Part shown: in pieces, positions 6,333 through 14,667 of the stretch | How the letters are laid out: the number at the start of each line of letters is the position of its first letter | How positions within the stretch are numbered: position 1 is the first letter of the stretch | Assembly: GCA_934394855.1 (NCBI GenBank) | Contig: CAKRRH010000022.1 | Span: 1 to 29,884 of the forward strand | Length of the DNA stretch: 29,884 bases | Direction of reading: 5' to 3' | From: an uncultured Eubacteriales bacterium | GTDB taxonomy: Bacteria; Bacillota; Clostridia; Oscillospirales; Acutalibacteraceae | Position numbers and translations under genes: made by a program | The notes under the pieces: model-generated | Told to the model about the DNA's origin: nothing | Database searches by the model: none | What the model saw: the letters and a program-made list of their open reading frames with translations, nothing else

Positions 6333-8681
6333 CTATTTTATTTTCCAAATGTCCTTTGCATATTCACGGATCGTGCGGTCGGACGAGAACTTTCCGGCAT
6401 TGCACATATTGAGCCATTCTTTCTTTGCAAAAGCATATTTATCCTTATAATCACGGTTGCATTTCAGCTTTTTGTCCATGAAATCTTCAAAATCAAGAAG
6501 CAGATAATAATGGTCGGGCTTGTGCCATGACGCTCCCTTTAAAATTGCGTCATAAAGCTCTTTGAACATTCCCGTGCCGCCGTCGTCAAATGTTCCGTCA
6601 ATTAGCGTATCAAGGCATCTCTTGATTTTGCGGTCACGATTATAATAATCATTCGGATCATAGCTGTCGCTTACACGCTCGATGTCCTCGACTCTTGCAC
6701 CGAAAACATAGTTATTCTCTTCGCCCGCTTCGTTCACAATTTCAATATTTGCGCCGTCAAAGGTGCCGAGTGTGACAGCGCCGTTGAGCATGAACTTCAT
6801 GTTGCCCGTGCCGCTTGCCTCTGTGCCTGCTGTTGAAACCTGCTCCGAAACATTCGTTGCGGCGATAATTTTTTCGGCATAAGACACATTGTAATCGGAC
6901 ACAAAAATTATCTTGATAAATTTACTTACCTGCTCGTCATTATCAACAAGCTTTGCCACTTCGTTGATGAATTTGATTATTCCCTTTGCCCTGAAATATC
7001 CTGGTGCAGATTTTGCGCCGAATACGAACACCGTCGGGGTAAATTCGGTAAGCGAGCCTTCTTTTATCTCAAAATAAAGCTCAAGAATGCACAAAATATT
7101 CAGAAGCTGGCGTTTATATTCATGAAGTCGCTTGATCTGCGAATCGACGATCCAATCGGTATCAAACGATATGTCATCATGCAGCTTCATATAGTCGCAA
7201 AGCGTTTGCTTGTTTTGCTGTTTGATGTCGATAAATTCGTCCAAAATCGCCTTGTCGTCGGCATATTTTTCAAGCTCCTTGAGCTTGCACAAATCGGTGA
7301 CCCATTTTTCATCTCCGAGCAGTCTTGTGATCATATCCGACAGCTTCGGGTTGCAAAGCTTGAACCAACGCCGCTGAGTGATTCCGTTGGTTTTGTTTTG
7401 GAATTTTTGCGGATAAAGCTCATACCAGCATTTTAGCACGCTGTCCTTCAAAATTTCGGTATGAATCTGTGCAACGCCGTTGATATATGAAGAACAGAAG
7501 CAAGCGAGATATGCCATGTGAACGGTGTTGTTTTGAATGATCATAAGTTCGGGCAGTTTTTGCTCGTCAACGCCTGCTTTTTTGAGCTCAGCTTTGAATT
7601 TTGCATTGATTTTTACGATTATTTTCGCAATTTCGGGTGATATTCTGCGGACGATTTTCATATCCCACTTTTCAAGCGCCTCTTGCATTATGGTGTGGTT
7701 TGTGTAGTTAAACACACGCTTTGCAATTTCAAGCGCCGCGTCAAAATCAACGCAATCATTCATCAGCAATCTGATGAGTTCGGGAATTGAGATTACAGGA
7801 TGAGTGTCGTTTAGCTGAATTGTGACGCTGTCCGCAAATTCGCTGTAATCGTCGCCGTGGATTTGCTTATAACGGCGAATGATGTCCTGAAGCGACGCCG
7901 ATGAGAAGAAATATTGCTGTTTGAGCCGCAAAATTTTGCCTGACAGGTCGGAATCGTTCGGGTAAAGCACTCTCGAAATATCCTCGGCACGATTCTTTTT
8001 CACAACCGATTTATCATATTTCTGTTCGTTGAAAAGGTCAAAATCAAACTGCTGTGTCGGCTCTGCCTGCCAAAGTCTGAGCGTTGATATATGCTTTGCG
8101 CCATAGCCGATTATCGGCATATCATAGGGCACGGCACGAACATCGCCGTCGGCAAAATGAACCGTGACGGTGTCCTCATCTCGTCTTATCGACCACGGAT
8201 CGCCATAGCGTGACCAATCGTCAACCGCCTCACGCTGAAATCCGTTTTCAAAATATTGCTTAAACAAACCGAATTTATAGCGAATGCCATAGCCGTCAAG
8301 CGGAAGTCCGAGTGTTGCGGCACTGTCCAAAAAGCAAGCCGCAAGACGGCCGAGTCCGCCGTTTCCGAGCGCCGCGTCCTCAATCTCTTCCATTTTGTCA
8401 ATGTCCGAGCCGTCGTTTTTGAGAATGTCTTTGACTTCATCATAAAGCCCTGTGCACATAAGGTTATTATAAATAGCCCTGCCTACCAAAAATTCAGCCG
8501 AAAGATAATAAGCCCGTCGCTTTTCGTTATGCGACTTTTCCGACTTGTCCCATGCTTTTGCAATCGACGCCATGACCGCCTTTGAAACCGCCTCGTGCAG
8601 TTCGACCGCATTCAGCTCATCTACCGATTTATGATATTCGGCTTTTGCAAACAGTTCGATATTTCTTTTTATCTCGCTCAT
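6333..8681 (-). CDS. glgP: Glycogen/alpha-glucan phosphorylase (GT35)
   Basis: The 782-residue protein covers the whole family length, slightly shorter than E. coli GlgP. N-terminal RRAYYLSAEFLVGR (55-68) and NGGLGRLAACFLDS (107-120) are classic GT35 signatures. The pyridoxal-phosphate site EASGTGNMKFMLNGA (621-635) contains Lys629, which forms the cofactor Schiff base; RLHEYKRQLLN (518-528) is also diagnostic. It releases glucose-1-phosphate from alpha-1,4-glucan chains with phosphate, in the cytosol. Its ATG overlaps the malQ stop (ATGA), with GGAGG about 10 bases upstream, so translation is probably coupled. Together with MalQ it degrades glycogen or imported maltodextrin. Confidence 0.97.
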   Translation of the reverse strand: MSEIKRNIELFAKAEYHKSVDELNAVELHEAVSKAVMASIAKAWDKSEKSHNEKRRAYYLSAEFLVGRAIYNNLMCTGLYDEVKDILKNDGSDIDKMEEIEDAALGNGGLGRLAACFLDSAATLGLPLDGYGIRYKFGLFKQYFENGFQREAVDDWSRYGDPWSIRRDEDTVTVHFADGDVRAVPYDMPIIGYGAKHISTLRLWQAEPTQQFDFDLFNEQKYDKSVVKKNRAEDISRVLYPNDSDLSGKILRLKQQYFFSSASLQDIIRRYKQIHGDDYSEFADSVTIQLNDTHPVISIPELIRLLMNDCVDFDAALEIAKRVFNYTNHTIMQEALEKWDMKIVRRISPEIAKIIVKINAKFKAELKKAGVDEQKLPELMIIQNNTVHMAYLACFCSSYINGVAQIHTEILKDSVLKCWYELYPQKFQNKTNGITQRRWFKLCNPKLSDMITRLLGDEKWVTDLCKLKELEKYADDKAILDEFIDIKQQNKQTLCDYMKLHDDISFDTDWIVDSQIKRLHEYKRQLLNILCILELYFEIKEGSLTEFTPTVFVFGAKSAPGYFRAKGIIKFINEVAKLVDNDEQVSKFIKIIFVSDYNVSYAEKIIAATNVSEQVSTAGTEASGTGNMKFMLNGAVTLGTFDGANIEIVNEAGEENNYVFGARVEDIERVSDSYDPNDYYNRDRKIKRCLDTLIDGTFDDGGTGMFKELYDAILKGASWHKPDHYYLLLDFEDFMDKKLKCNRDYKDKYAFAKKEWLNMCNAGKFSSDRTIREYAKDIWKIK

Positions 8682-10216
8682 TTATCATTTTCCTCCGCTG
8701 TAATTTCGTTTGCTTCTGTCTTGTCTTTTTCGGTTCTGCCGTAAATCATGCAGCATTTTTTCAGCCGTTTTGCGATATTATCATCGATTTGACCGTCAAC
8801 CGCTCTCCACTGCCAATTTCCGCCGAGAGTTGAGGGAATGTTCATTCTCGCACTGCTCGAAAGACCGAGCAGATCCTGCATTGTCAAAATGCAGGTATCG
8901 GCGGTGCTGGCGATTGCGGCTTTCATCATTTTTTTGGGAATTTCCGATATGTCGTCGGCTCCGAGATATTCTTTGGCAAATTCAAGGTCGCCGTCGGGTG
9001 CGTTTTCGCACCAGCCTAAAATCGTGTCATTATCATGCGTTCCCGTATATACCACGCAGTTCTTATCATATCGAAACGGAAGATAGTCGCTTTCTCCGCT
9101 TTCATCAAAAGCAAACTGCAAAACCTTCATTCCGGGAAATCCGCTGGAATGCAATAATTCTCTTACTGAATCGGTCAAAAATCCAAGATCCTCCGCAATT
9201 ACGGGCAATTCGCTTTTTGGGTTTATCTCCCGACCGACTCTGTTCCAAAAGTGCATTCCCGGACCATATCTCCAAACGCCGTCTTTTGCGGTTTTTGCGC
9301 CCGCTTTAATGCAATAATATGAATCAAAGCCTCTGAAATGGTCAATTCGGACGATGTCGTAGAGCTGAAAGCTTGCCTTTAACCTGTCAATCCACCAGCG
9401 ATATTTTGTTTTCCGCATATATTTCCAATCATAAACAGGATTACCCCAAAGCTGACCGTCATCGGAAAATGCGTCGGGCGGACAGCCTGCGACTTCTGTC
9501 GGCTTCAAGTCACCGTCCAGCACAAATTGCCGTGGATTTGCCCACACGTCCGCACTGTCTGCCGCAACATATATCGGAATGTCGCCGATTATCTCAATGC
9601 CGTTTTTATTGGCATATTTTTTGAGTGCAAACCATTGTTTATGAAAAAAATACTGCTCGACTTTATAATACATGACGGATTTTGAGCACTTGACCCGCCA
9701 CATCTCGACTGCGCCCTTTTCACGGGTGCGAATGTTGTCTTCCCATTTTGAAAATTCCAAGCCGTCGTGTGCGTCCTTGATTGCCATAAACAGCGCATAA
9801 TCATCAAGCCAATGAGCATTTTCAACGCAAAACCGACGAAAATCATCGGGGGTATTGCGAACGAACCGCTCCATCGCCCTCAAAAATACGATTTTGCGAT
9901 TTTTATACAAAAGCTCATAGTCGATTTTGTTTTCATCGTCGCCGAAATCAAGCGTTGAATAATCGGACTCAATCAAATAGCCGTCATGACGCAAGATATC
10001 GAAATCGATAAAATAGGGATTGCCGGCATAGGTCGAAAAGCTCTGATAGGGCGAATCGCCATAGCTTGTCGGGCATATCGGCAATATCTGCCAATATTTC
10101 TGACCGGCGCTTTTGAGCCAATCTACAAAATCATATGCCGCCTTGCCCATTGTGCCGATTCCGTATTTGCCGGGCAATGACGCTATGTGCATCAAAACTC
10201 CGCTTGCTCTTTTCAT
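8678..10216 (-). CDS. malQ: 4-alpha-glucanotransferase (amylomaltase, GH77)
   Basis: The 512-residue product begins with the GH77 pattern MKRASGVLMHIASLPGKYGIG and SPYQSFSTYAGNPYFID. Catalytic residues are seen as IDHFRGF (Asp292, nucleophile), VIAEDLG (Glu342, acid/base) and GTHDNDT (Asp395, transition-state stabiliser). It disproportionates maltodextrins so that chains become long enough for the phosphorylase. The ribosome site AGGTGG lies before the ATG. The gene sits 15 bases after the ATPase gene and overlaps glgP by four bases, making a three-gene operon for alpha-glucan use. Confidence 0.97.
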   Translation of the reverse strand: MKRASGVLMHIASLPGKYGIGTMGKAAYDFVDWLKSAGQKYWQILPICPTSYGDSPYQSFSTYAGNPYFIDFDILRHDGYLIESDYSTLDFGDDENKIDYELLYKNRKIVFLRAMERFVRNTPDDFRRFCVENAHWLDDYALFMAIKDAHDGLEFSKWEDNIRTREKGAVEMWRVKCSKSVMYYKVEQYFFHKQWFALKKYANKNGIEIIGDIPIYVAADSADVWANPRQFVLDGDLKPTEVAGCPPDAFSDDGQLWGNPVYDWKYMRKTKYRWWIDRLKASFQLYDIVRIDHFRGFDSYYCIKAGAKTAKDGVWRYGPGMHFWNRVGREINPKSELPVIAEDLGFLTDSVRELLHSSGFPGMKVLQFAFDESGESDYLPFRYDKNCVVYTGTHDNDTILGWCENAPDGDLEFAKEYLGADDISEIPKKMMKAAIASTADTCILTMQDLLGLSSSARMNIPSTLGGNWQWRAVDGQIDDNIAKRLKKCCMIYGRTEKDKTEANEITAEENDK

Positions 10217-10231
10217 TATTTAACCACCTTT

Positions 10232-11341
10232 TCAGTCGATTATCAGCTTGCCTGTGTCCTTGTCAAATATATGCACAAGGTTTGTGTCAAGATACAGCAA
10301 AACATTGTCGCCGCTCTTGATTTTCTCGGTTGAGGGTACTTTTGCAATGATTCGGCGCTCGCCGACATTGCCGTATAAATATATTTCCGAGCCCATCATT
10401 TCGGCAATTTCCGCTTCGATTTGCAATATATTAGAGCACTTTTCGTCTTTATATTGCATTTCAATGTGCAAATACTCCGGTCTGAACCCATATACCACAG
10501 TTTTATCTATATATGGCATGAGCCGTTTGTCATTTTGAATTCTTTTCGGAAGAACCACCGAATATTTATCAAAATCGAGGGCCATTTTGCCGTTTTTATT
10601 GCAAAGAACCGCATCTATGAAGTTCATCGGCGGCGTGCCGATGAAGCCTGCGACGAACATATTATTAGGGTGACGATAGAGATTTTCGGGTGTGTCAACC
10701 TGATTTATCACGCCGTCTTTCATTACAACGATTCTGTCAGCCATCGTCATTGCCTCGGTTTGGTCATGCGTCACATAAACAAAGGTAGTTTGCAATCGAT
10801 TGTGGAGCCGTGCGATTTGCGAACGCATTTCTCCCCTCAGCTTTGCGTCAAGGTTTGACAGCGGTTCATCTAACAAAAATACCGCAGGGTCACGCACCAT
10901 TGCACGCCCGAGCGCCACTCTTTGCCGCTGTCCGCCGGACAGTGCTTTCGGTTTGCGGTTTAAATATTGCTCGATCTCAAGCACTCTTGCTGCTTCTTTC
11001 ACCTTGCGGTCAATCTCCGCTTTGGGCACCTTTTGAAGTTTAAGCGCAAACGCCATATTTTTATACACGCTCATATGCGGATAAAGTGCATAGCTTTGAA
11101 AAACCATTGCAATGTCACGGTCTTTCGGTGCAACATCGTTTACAAGCCTGTCACCGATATAAAGTTCACCGCCGGACACCTCTTCAAGTCCCGCAATCAT
11201 TCTCAGCGTTGTCGATTTTCCGCAGCCTGACGGGCCTACCAAAATAATAAATTCTTTATCCTTAATGTCCAAGCAAAGATCGGGGATCACGGTCGTTTCT
11301 CCATATGATTTGCTGACATTTTTAAAGCTGATTGACGCCAT
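10232..11341 (-). CDS. msmX: Sugar ABC transporter ATP-binding protein (MsmX/UgpC type)
   Basis: From the Met at 11341 (MASISFKNV) the product has 369 residues, the normal MsmX/MalK length. An in-frame start 37 codons upstream would begin at the predicted transcription start and has no ribosome site, whereas AAAGGA precedes 11341. Motifs: Walker A GPSGCGKST (36-44), Q-loop FQSYALYPHMS (81-91), signature LSGGQ (134-138), Walker B FLLDEP (155-160), H-loop THDQTEA (191-197), then a C-terminal OB-type (TOBE) regulatory domain (about 240-369). It energises import of oligosaccharides. No permease or binding protein is nearby; MsmX-type ATPases are known to serve several separate importers, which would suit this position before malQ and glgP. 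Confidence 0.92.
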   Translation of the reverse strand: MASISFKNVSKSYGETTVIPDLCLDIKDKEFIILVGPSGCGKSTTLRMIAGLEEVSGGELYIGDRLVNDVAPKDRDIAMVFQSYALYPHMSVYKNMAFALKLQKVPKAEIDRKVKEAARVLEIEQYLNRKPKALSGGQRQRVALGRAMVRDPAVFLLDEPLSNLDAKLRGEMRSQIARLHNRLQTTFVYVTHDQTEAMTMADRIVVMKDGVINQVDTPENLYRHPNNMFVAGFIGTPPMNFIDAVLCNKNGKMALDFDKYSVVLPKRIQNDKRLMPYIDKTVVYGFRPEYLHIEMQYKDEKCSNILQIEAEIAEMMGSEIYLYGNVGERRIIAKVPSTEKIKSGDNVLLYLDTNLVHIFDKDTGKLIID

Positions 11342-11459
11342 TTTGCCATTCGTTCCTTTCATTTTTTCAAAATACCGTTTATCTGTAATATTGTTATCAC
11401 CGACAAGCTGTAATATTCTGTTTAAAATAAAAGGATTTACCCATCTTTGCATTATTTAT

Positions 11460-11489
11460 ATTTTATCACATTTACTTTGGTCTGTTCAA
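11460..11489 (-). promoter_or_regulatory. Promoter of the msmX-malQ-glgP operon
   Basis: On the minus strand TTGAAC (11484-11489) and TAAAAT (11460-11465) are 18 bases apart, with a TG dinucleotide just before the -10. The transcript would carry a leader of about 110 bases that contains the 9-base repeat ATATTACAG twice. Confidence 0.6.
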
Positions 11490-11535
11490 GTCAAATTTAG
11501 CAATATAAAAAATATGTATCGGCATTTTCGAAATT

Positions 11536-11574
11536 TTACAAAAAATAAAGGGAAACGCAACCGCATTTCCCTTT
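11536..11574 (-). terminator. Terminator of the dockerin gene
   Basis: AAAGGGAAA and TTTCCCTTT form a stem around a 10-base loop. On the minus strand it is followed by ATTTTTTG. It lies just after the stop codon. Confidence 0.85.
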
Positions 11575-11582
11575 GAATTTAA

Positions 11583-13112
11583 TCAATTATAATAGCAATA
11601 GCGATATGCTCTGCCGCATTCTTTGCTTTCCTCTGCACCCTCTTTTGCTTTTGAATTTGATGTGCCTACTCCGAAGAAAAATGCGCCGTCGCAATATTCA
11701 AAGCTGCGGACCCAGCTTTTTGTGTTAAATCTGAACAATTCACGGAAACTAACTAAATCATCGCTTTCAAGGACAACATTTGTGTAGCTGCCGTCGGAAT
11801 TTTGCTTATATGCCGAAAAGCAGAGCTTTTCGCCGATTGCCAAAACATCGGTGAACACATAATCATCATAACCCTTAACATCAGCCGTCTGCCATGTTTT
11901 GAGGTCTTTTGTGAGAAAAATTTTGCCGTTTACAACGACATAATTATCATCCCACTCAAAATCTCTCATGACCGCTTCGCCGTCTTTTCGAAAGCCCTCG
12001 CCGTCAAATGCCTGTTTGATCGTGAGGTCGGCGCGATATTCGAATCTGTTCAGCTCGTCGTTATATTCATACATTCCGCTTGGGTCTTTGTCCGTCGGAT
12101 AAAATTCGGGATATTCCTTGCCGAAAGCATCATAAACATAGTCATAATAATATGCATAGAGCGTGCCTTTGAATTCGACAAGCTCATATACTCTCGGAAC
12201 GCCTGTTGATGTATATTTGATTTCGTCTCCATTTTTGTCGATAAACGGAACGGTGGTATAATAGCTCGACGCATTGCTGAACTTTTCATCCTTTACGGGA
12301 TCATAGGAAAAGACAACGCCGACCGAATGTTCTCTTTCGTCGCCCCACTCTTCCGAAATCATTGTTTTATCGTTTGAGCCTGCAAAGAAATATTTTCCGT
12401 TATGCTTTGCCATGTCATAGCAATGGATGTTGTTTGTAAAAACATTTCTCGTTTTCCATCTGTTATTACCGCCGCTTATAACATAATATTGTCCAATAAG
12501 CCAAGCGATCGGGTCGATTGCAAGTGCAAAAAGCGAATCGTCGAATTTATAAAATTTATTTATCTGCTCGGTCTGAAGCGAGCCGCTTGACTTCATTGCT
12601 CTGCTTGAGGTGCGTGTTAAATATTGCAAAGTGATCGGACCTTCATTGCTGTCATAATTGCCGCATGAAAAATAGACTCTGCCGTTATAGGACGCCATGT
12701 CAAACGGGTTTCTGGCAAGAATTTTGTTATAGTCATAGTCGCCCCACTCACCGCTATACATTATTCCCATATCTTCAATCGAATCGGAAATGTCCTTTGA
12801 GGGTGCTGAAAACGGGTCGCTAAGCTGCACATTCATTCCCGCAAGTGCTTTTCTCATTAACAAAAGATCCTTTGTGTTAATGATGCAGTCGCCGTTTAAA
12901 TCGCTGTTTTCATATATAGTTTTAATGTTGTATCCAGCCATGAATTTTCTGAGCACCAAAACATCCTTCATGTTCAGCGAACCGTCGCCGTTGACATCGC
13001 AAATTTGGTTTGATTTGGGCTGATATTGTTGATCGTTTTCAGCCACGGCAGAAATCGCAAACGATGAAATCAGAAGCGCCGTGCCGATTAGAATGCATAA
13101 TAACTTTTTCAA
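11583..13112 (-). CDS. Secreted dockerin-containing protein with a propeller-like C-terminal region
   Basis: The 509-residue product begins with a Sec signal peptide (about 1-24, cleavage after AVA). A type I dockerin follows directly: two duplicated calcium loops, DVNGDGSLNMKD (39-50) and DLNGDCIINTKD (71-82), each with a following helix (RKFMAG, RKALAG). Residues about 115-509 consist of aromatic- and aspartate-rich beta strands in repeating blocks (short glycine turn, YFxxG, FSYD, LYAYYYDYVYD), which suggests a beta-propeller or similar all-beta fold. I recognise no catalytic motif. Dockerins bind cohesins on scaffoldins or cell-surface proteins; having it at the N-terminus is less common than at the C-terminus. 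It is transcribed alone from its own promoter. Confidence 0.85.
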   Translation of the reverse strand: MKKLLCILIGTALLISSFAISAVAENDQQYQPKSNQICDVNGDGSLNMKDVLVLRKFMAGYNIKTIYENSDLNGDCIINTKDLLLMRKALAGMNVQLSDPFSAPSKDISDSIEDMGIMYSGEWGDYDYNKILARNPFDMASYNGRVYFSCGNYDSNEGPITLQYLTRTSSRAMKSSGSLQTEQINKFYKFDDSLFALAIDPIAWLIGQYYVISGGNNRWKTRNVFTNNIHCYDMAKHNGKYFFAGSNDKTMISEEWGDEREHSVGVVFSYDPVKDEKFSNASSYYTTVPFIDKNGDEIKYTSTGVPRVYELVEFKGTLYAYYYDYVYDAFGKEYPEFYPTDKDPSGMYEYNDELNRFEYRADLTIKQAFDGEGFRKDGEAVMRDFEWDDNYVVVNGKIFLTKDLKTWQTADVKGYDDYVFTDVLAIGEKLCFSAYKQNSDGSYTNVVLESDDLVSFRELFRFNTKSWVRSFEYCDGAFFFGVGTSNSKAKEGAEESKECGRAYRYCYYN

Positions 13113-13159
13113 AAAAATCCCTCCGATTATTTGGTAATTCGGTCTTTATCGATGGCTAT

Positions 13160-13188
13160 ATTATACACCAAATTATAGCAAATCGCAA
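13160..13188 (-). promoter_or_regulatory. Promoter of the dockerin gene
   Basis: On the minus strand TTGCGA (13183-13188) and TATAAT (13160-13165) are 17 bases apart. It is back to back with the promoter of the plus-strand YoaK gene. Confidence 0.7.
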
Positions 13189-13203
13189 GCAAATTCACCT
13201 TAC

Positions 13204-13232
13204 TTGACAAACTTTTTCTAAGATGATAAAAT
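13204..13232 (+). promoter_or_regulatory. Promoter of the YoaK-family gene
   Basis: TTGACA (13204-13209) and TAAAAT (13227-13232) are separated by exactly 17 bases, about 24 bases before the start codon. Confidence 0.85.
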
Positions 13233-13255
13233 TATATTTAAACATATAATAACAG

Positions 13256-13993
13256 GTGAATTTCATGAGAAAGAAAATATTGGTCAAGGTTGAAGAAGAA
13301 CTGCTCGAATGCGAAAAGCTGTGGACATTCGCAATGATGATGGCGGTCGGCGGCTTTTTGGGGGCATATACATATACGCTCAAAGGCGGCGTGTTTTGCA
13401 ATGCACAGACGGCGAATTTCGTGTTGCTTGCAATGCAGATAGGTACATTCAACTGGTCAAAGGCGCTCTATTATTTGATTCCGATTACGGCATATTTGCT
13501 CGGAACAATGATTTCGGAATTTCTGCCGAAGCACGTTAACAAGCTGAATATTTTGCGTTGGGATACATTTTTCGTAGCATTCGAGATGATTGTAATTTTC
13601 ATTCTCGGATTCATTCCCGACGACGCTCCATATCAGATTTGTCAAATTTCAATCAACTTCGTTACGGCAATGCAGTTTAACACCTTCCGTCAGGCAAACA
13701 AGATTCCGATGGCAACGACATTTTGCACGAACCATCTGCGCCAGACCGGCGTTAATCTTGTGAAGTGGCTGAGAGGGCATGATAAAGTTGCAAAGGGCAA
13801 ATTTTTAATGCATCTTCTAATGCTCGGAACATTCACAGGCGGCGGAATTGCATCGGCATTATTGTGTATGTATTTTAAAAGCAAGGCAATTTGGGGAGCG
13901 CTGGTGCTTTTGCTTATCGTATTTATCGATCTTCTGCACGCTGATCTTGTCGTCGAAAAGGATATGCTCGATGTCGTTCCGCACGGACATTGA
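13256..13993 (+). CDS. YoaK/DUF1275 family membrane protein
   Basis: The 245-residue product has about six membrane segments. Family features are the N-terminal GGFLGAYTYTLKGGVFCNAQTANFV region and the mid-protein block MQFNTFR...ATTFCTNHLRQTGVNL, which match YoaK/DUF1275 proteins. AGGTGA lies before the ATG. The function of the family is not established; transport has been suggested. It is monocistronic, diverges from the dockerin gene and is followed 36 bases later by a very stable hairpin. Confidence 0.88.
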   Translation: MNFMRKKILVKVEEELLECEKLWTFAMMMAVGGFLGAYTYTLKGGVFCNAQTANFVLLAMQIGTFNWSKALYYLIPITAYLLGTMISEFLPKHVNKLNILRWDTFFVAFEMIVIFILGFIPDDAPYQICQISINFVTAMQFNTFRQANKIPMATTFCTNHLRQTGVNLVKWLRGHDKVAKGKFLMHLLMLGTFTGGGIASALLCMYFKSKAIWGALVLLLIVFIDLLHADLVVEKDMLDVVPHGH

Positions 13994-14029
13994 TTGGTTT
14001 ATTTTTTGAATATATATTTTTATGTTTAT

Positions 14030-14065
14030 GTGGGGGAAACTTTTTTGTAAAAAAGTTTCCCCCAC
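14030..14065 (+). terminator. Perfect 17-bp hairpin after the YoaK gene; head of repeat copy 1
   Basis: GTGGGGGAAACTTTTTT and its exact complement surround a 2-base loop. The T-run lies inside the stem rather than after it, so termination is likely but of unusual form. The same hairpin type heads the second repeat copy. Confidence 0.6.
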
Positions 14066-14150
14066 ACCCCTTTCAAAAAACTTTATTTATGAGGATTTTT
14101 ATTATAATAGGACGAACAAAAAACTCACCTCTAAATCTATCTACAACCGT
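14030..14150. repeat. Hairpin-headed intergenic repeat, copy 1
   Basis: A perfect palindrome is followed by CCCCTTTCAAAAAACTTTA, TTTATGAG, a T-rich run, GAACAAAA and TCTAAAT. This order is repeated with scattered differences at 14441-14570, in the same orientation about 410 bases away. Confidence 0.65.
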
Positions 14151-14165
14151 TTTTGTTCTGATATT

Positions 14166-14440
14166 TTTATCCTCATAATCTCACTTTCGGAACAAAAACT
14201 CGTTTGGGGGTGTACGATAACAGCAATCATACTCACCTTATTCACATATCTTGTCGTGCCTTTCATCAGCACGACGGTTTGCACATTTGTAAAATTCCGT
14301 TATCGTACAGGGGGAATCGAAATCCCCCTCGGGATTTTTAAGGGCGCAGCCCTTAAATGCACTTTCCGCCATTTCTTGCATGAGAAATGGCGTGCCCGTG
14401 CGGCATGAGCACATTAAAATTAGATATTATTAAAAATTAT
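14166..14440. repeat. Spacer between the repeat copies, rich in inverted repeats
   Basis: No gene is supported here. A perfect 10-bp inverted repeat, GTACGATAAC (14212-14221) and GTTATCGTAC (14299-14308), encloses 77 bases. It is followed by a series of small hairpins: GGGGGAATCGAAATCCCCC, TTTAAGGGCGCAGCCCTTAAA-type, and CGCCATTTC/GAAATGGCG near 14372-14397. Confidence 0.5.
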
Positions 14441-14570
14441 CGGGGGATGCCTTTTTCGTGAAAAAGGACATCCCCCGAACCCCCTTTCAAAAAGCTTTAT
14501 TTATGAGAATTTTTTATTACGATATAGAGAACAAAATACACGCTACTTCTAAATATACAACAATTTATTT
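14441..14570. repeat. Hairpin-headed intergenic repeat, copy 2
   Basis: CGGGGGATG-C-CTTTTT pairs with AAAAAGG-A-CATCCCCCG (14441-14477). Then CCCCCTTTCAAAAAGCTTTA, TTTATGAGA, a T-rich run, GAACAAAA and TCTAAATA follow, aligned with copy 1. Confidence 0.65.
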
Positions 14571-14626
14571 AACAACCGTAGGGTGCGTCGGCATCATACG
14601 CACAAAATACAAATGCATATAAACAC

Positions 14627-14665
14627 AAAAAAGATGCAACCTTTGCTTAAGATTGCATCTTTTAT
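14627..14665 (-). terminator. Terminator of the glycan operon
   Basis: AAAAGATGCAA and TTGCATCTTTT form an 11-bp stem around a 13-base loop, directly beside the rmlB stop. A-run and T-run flank both sides, so it could work in both directions. Confidence 0.85.
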
Positions 14666-14667
14666 TA

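Noticed and set aside
13994..14667. CRISPR array suggested by repeated hairpins
   Set aside because: Only two diverged copies exist, about 410 bases apart, with no regular short repeats or spacers.
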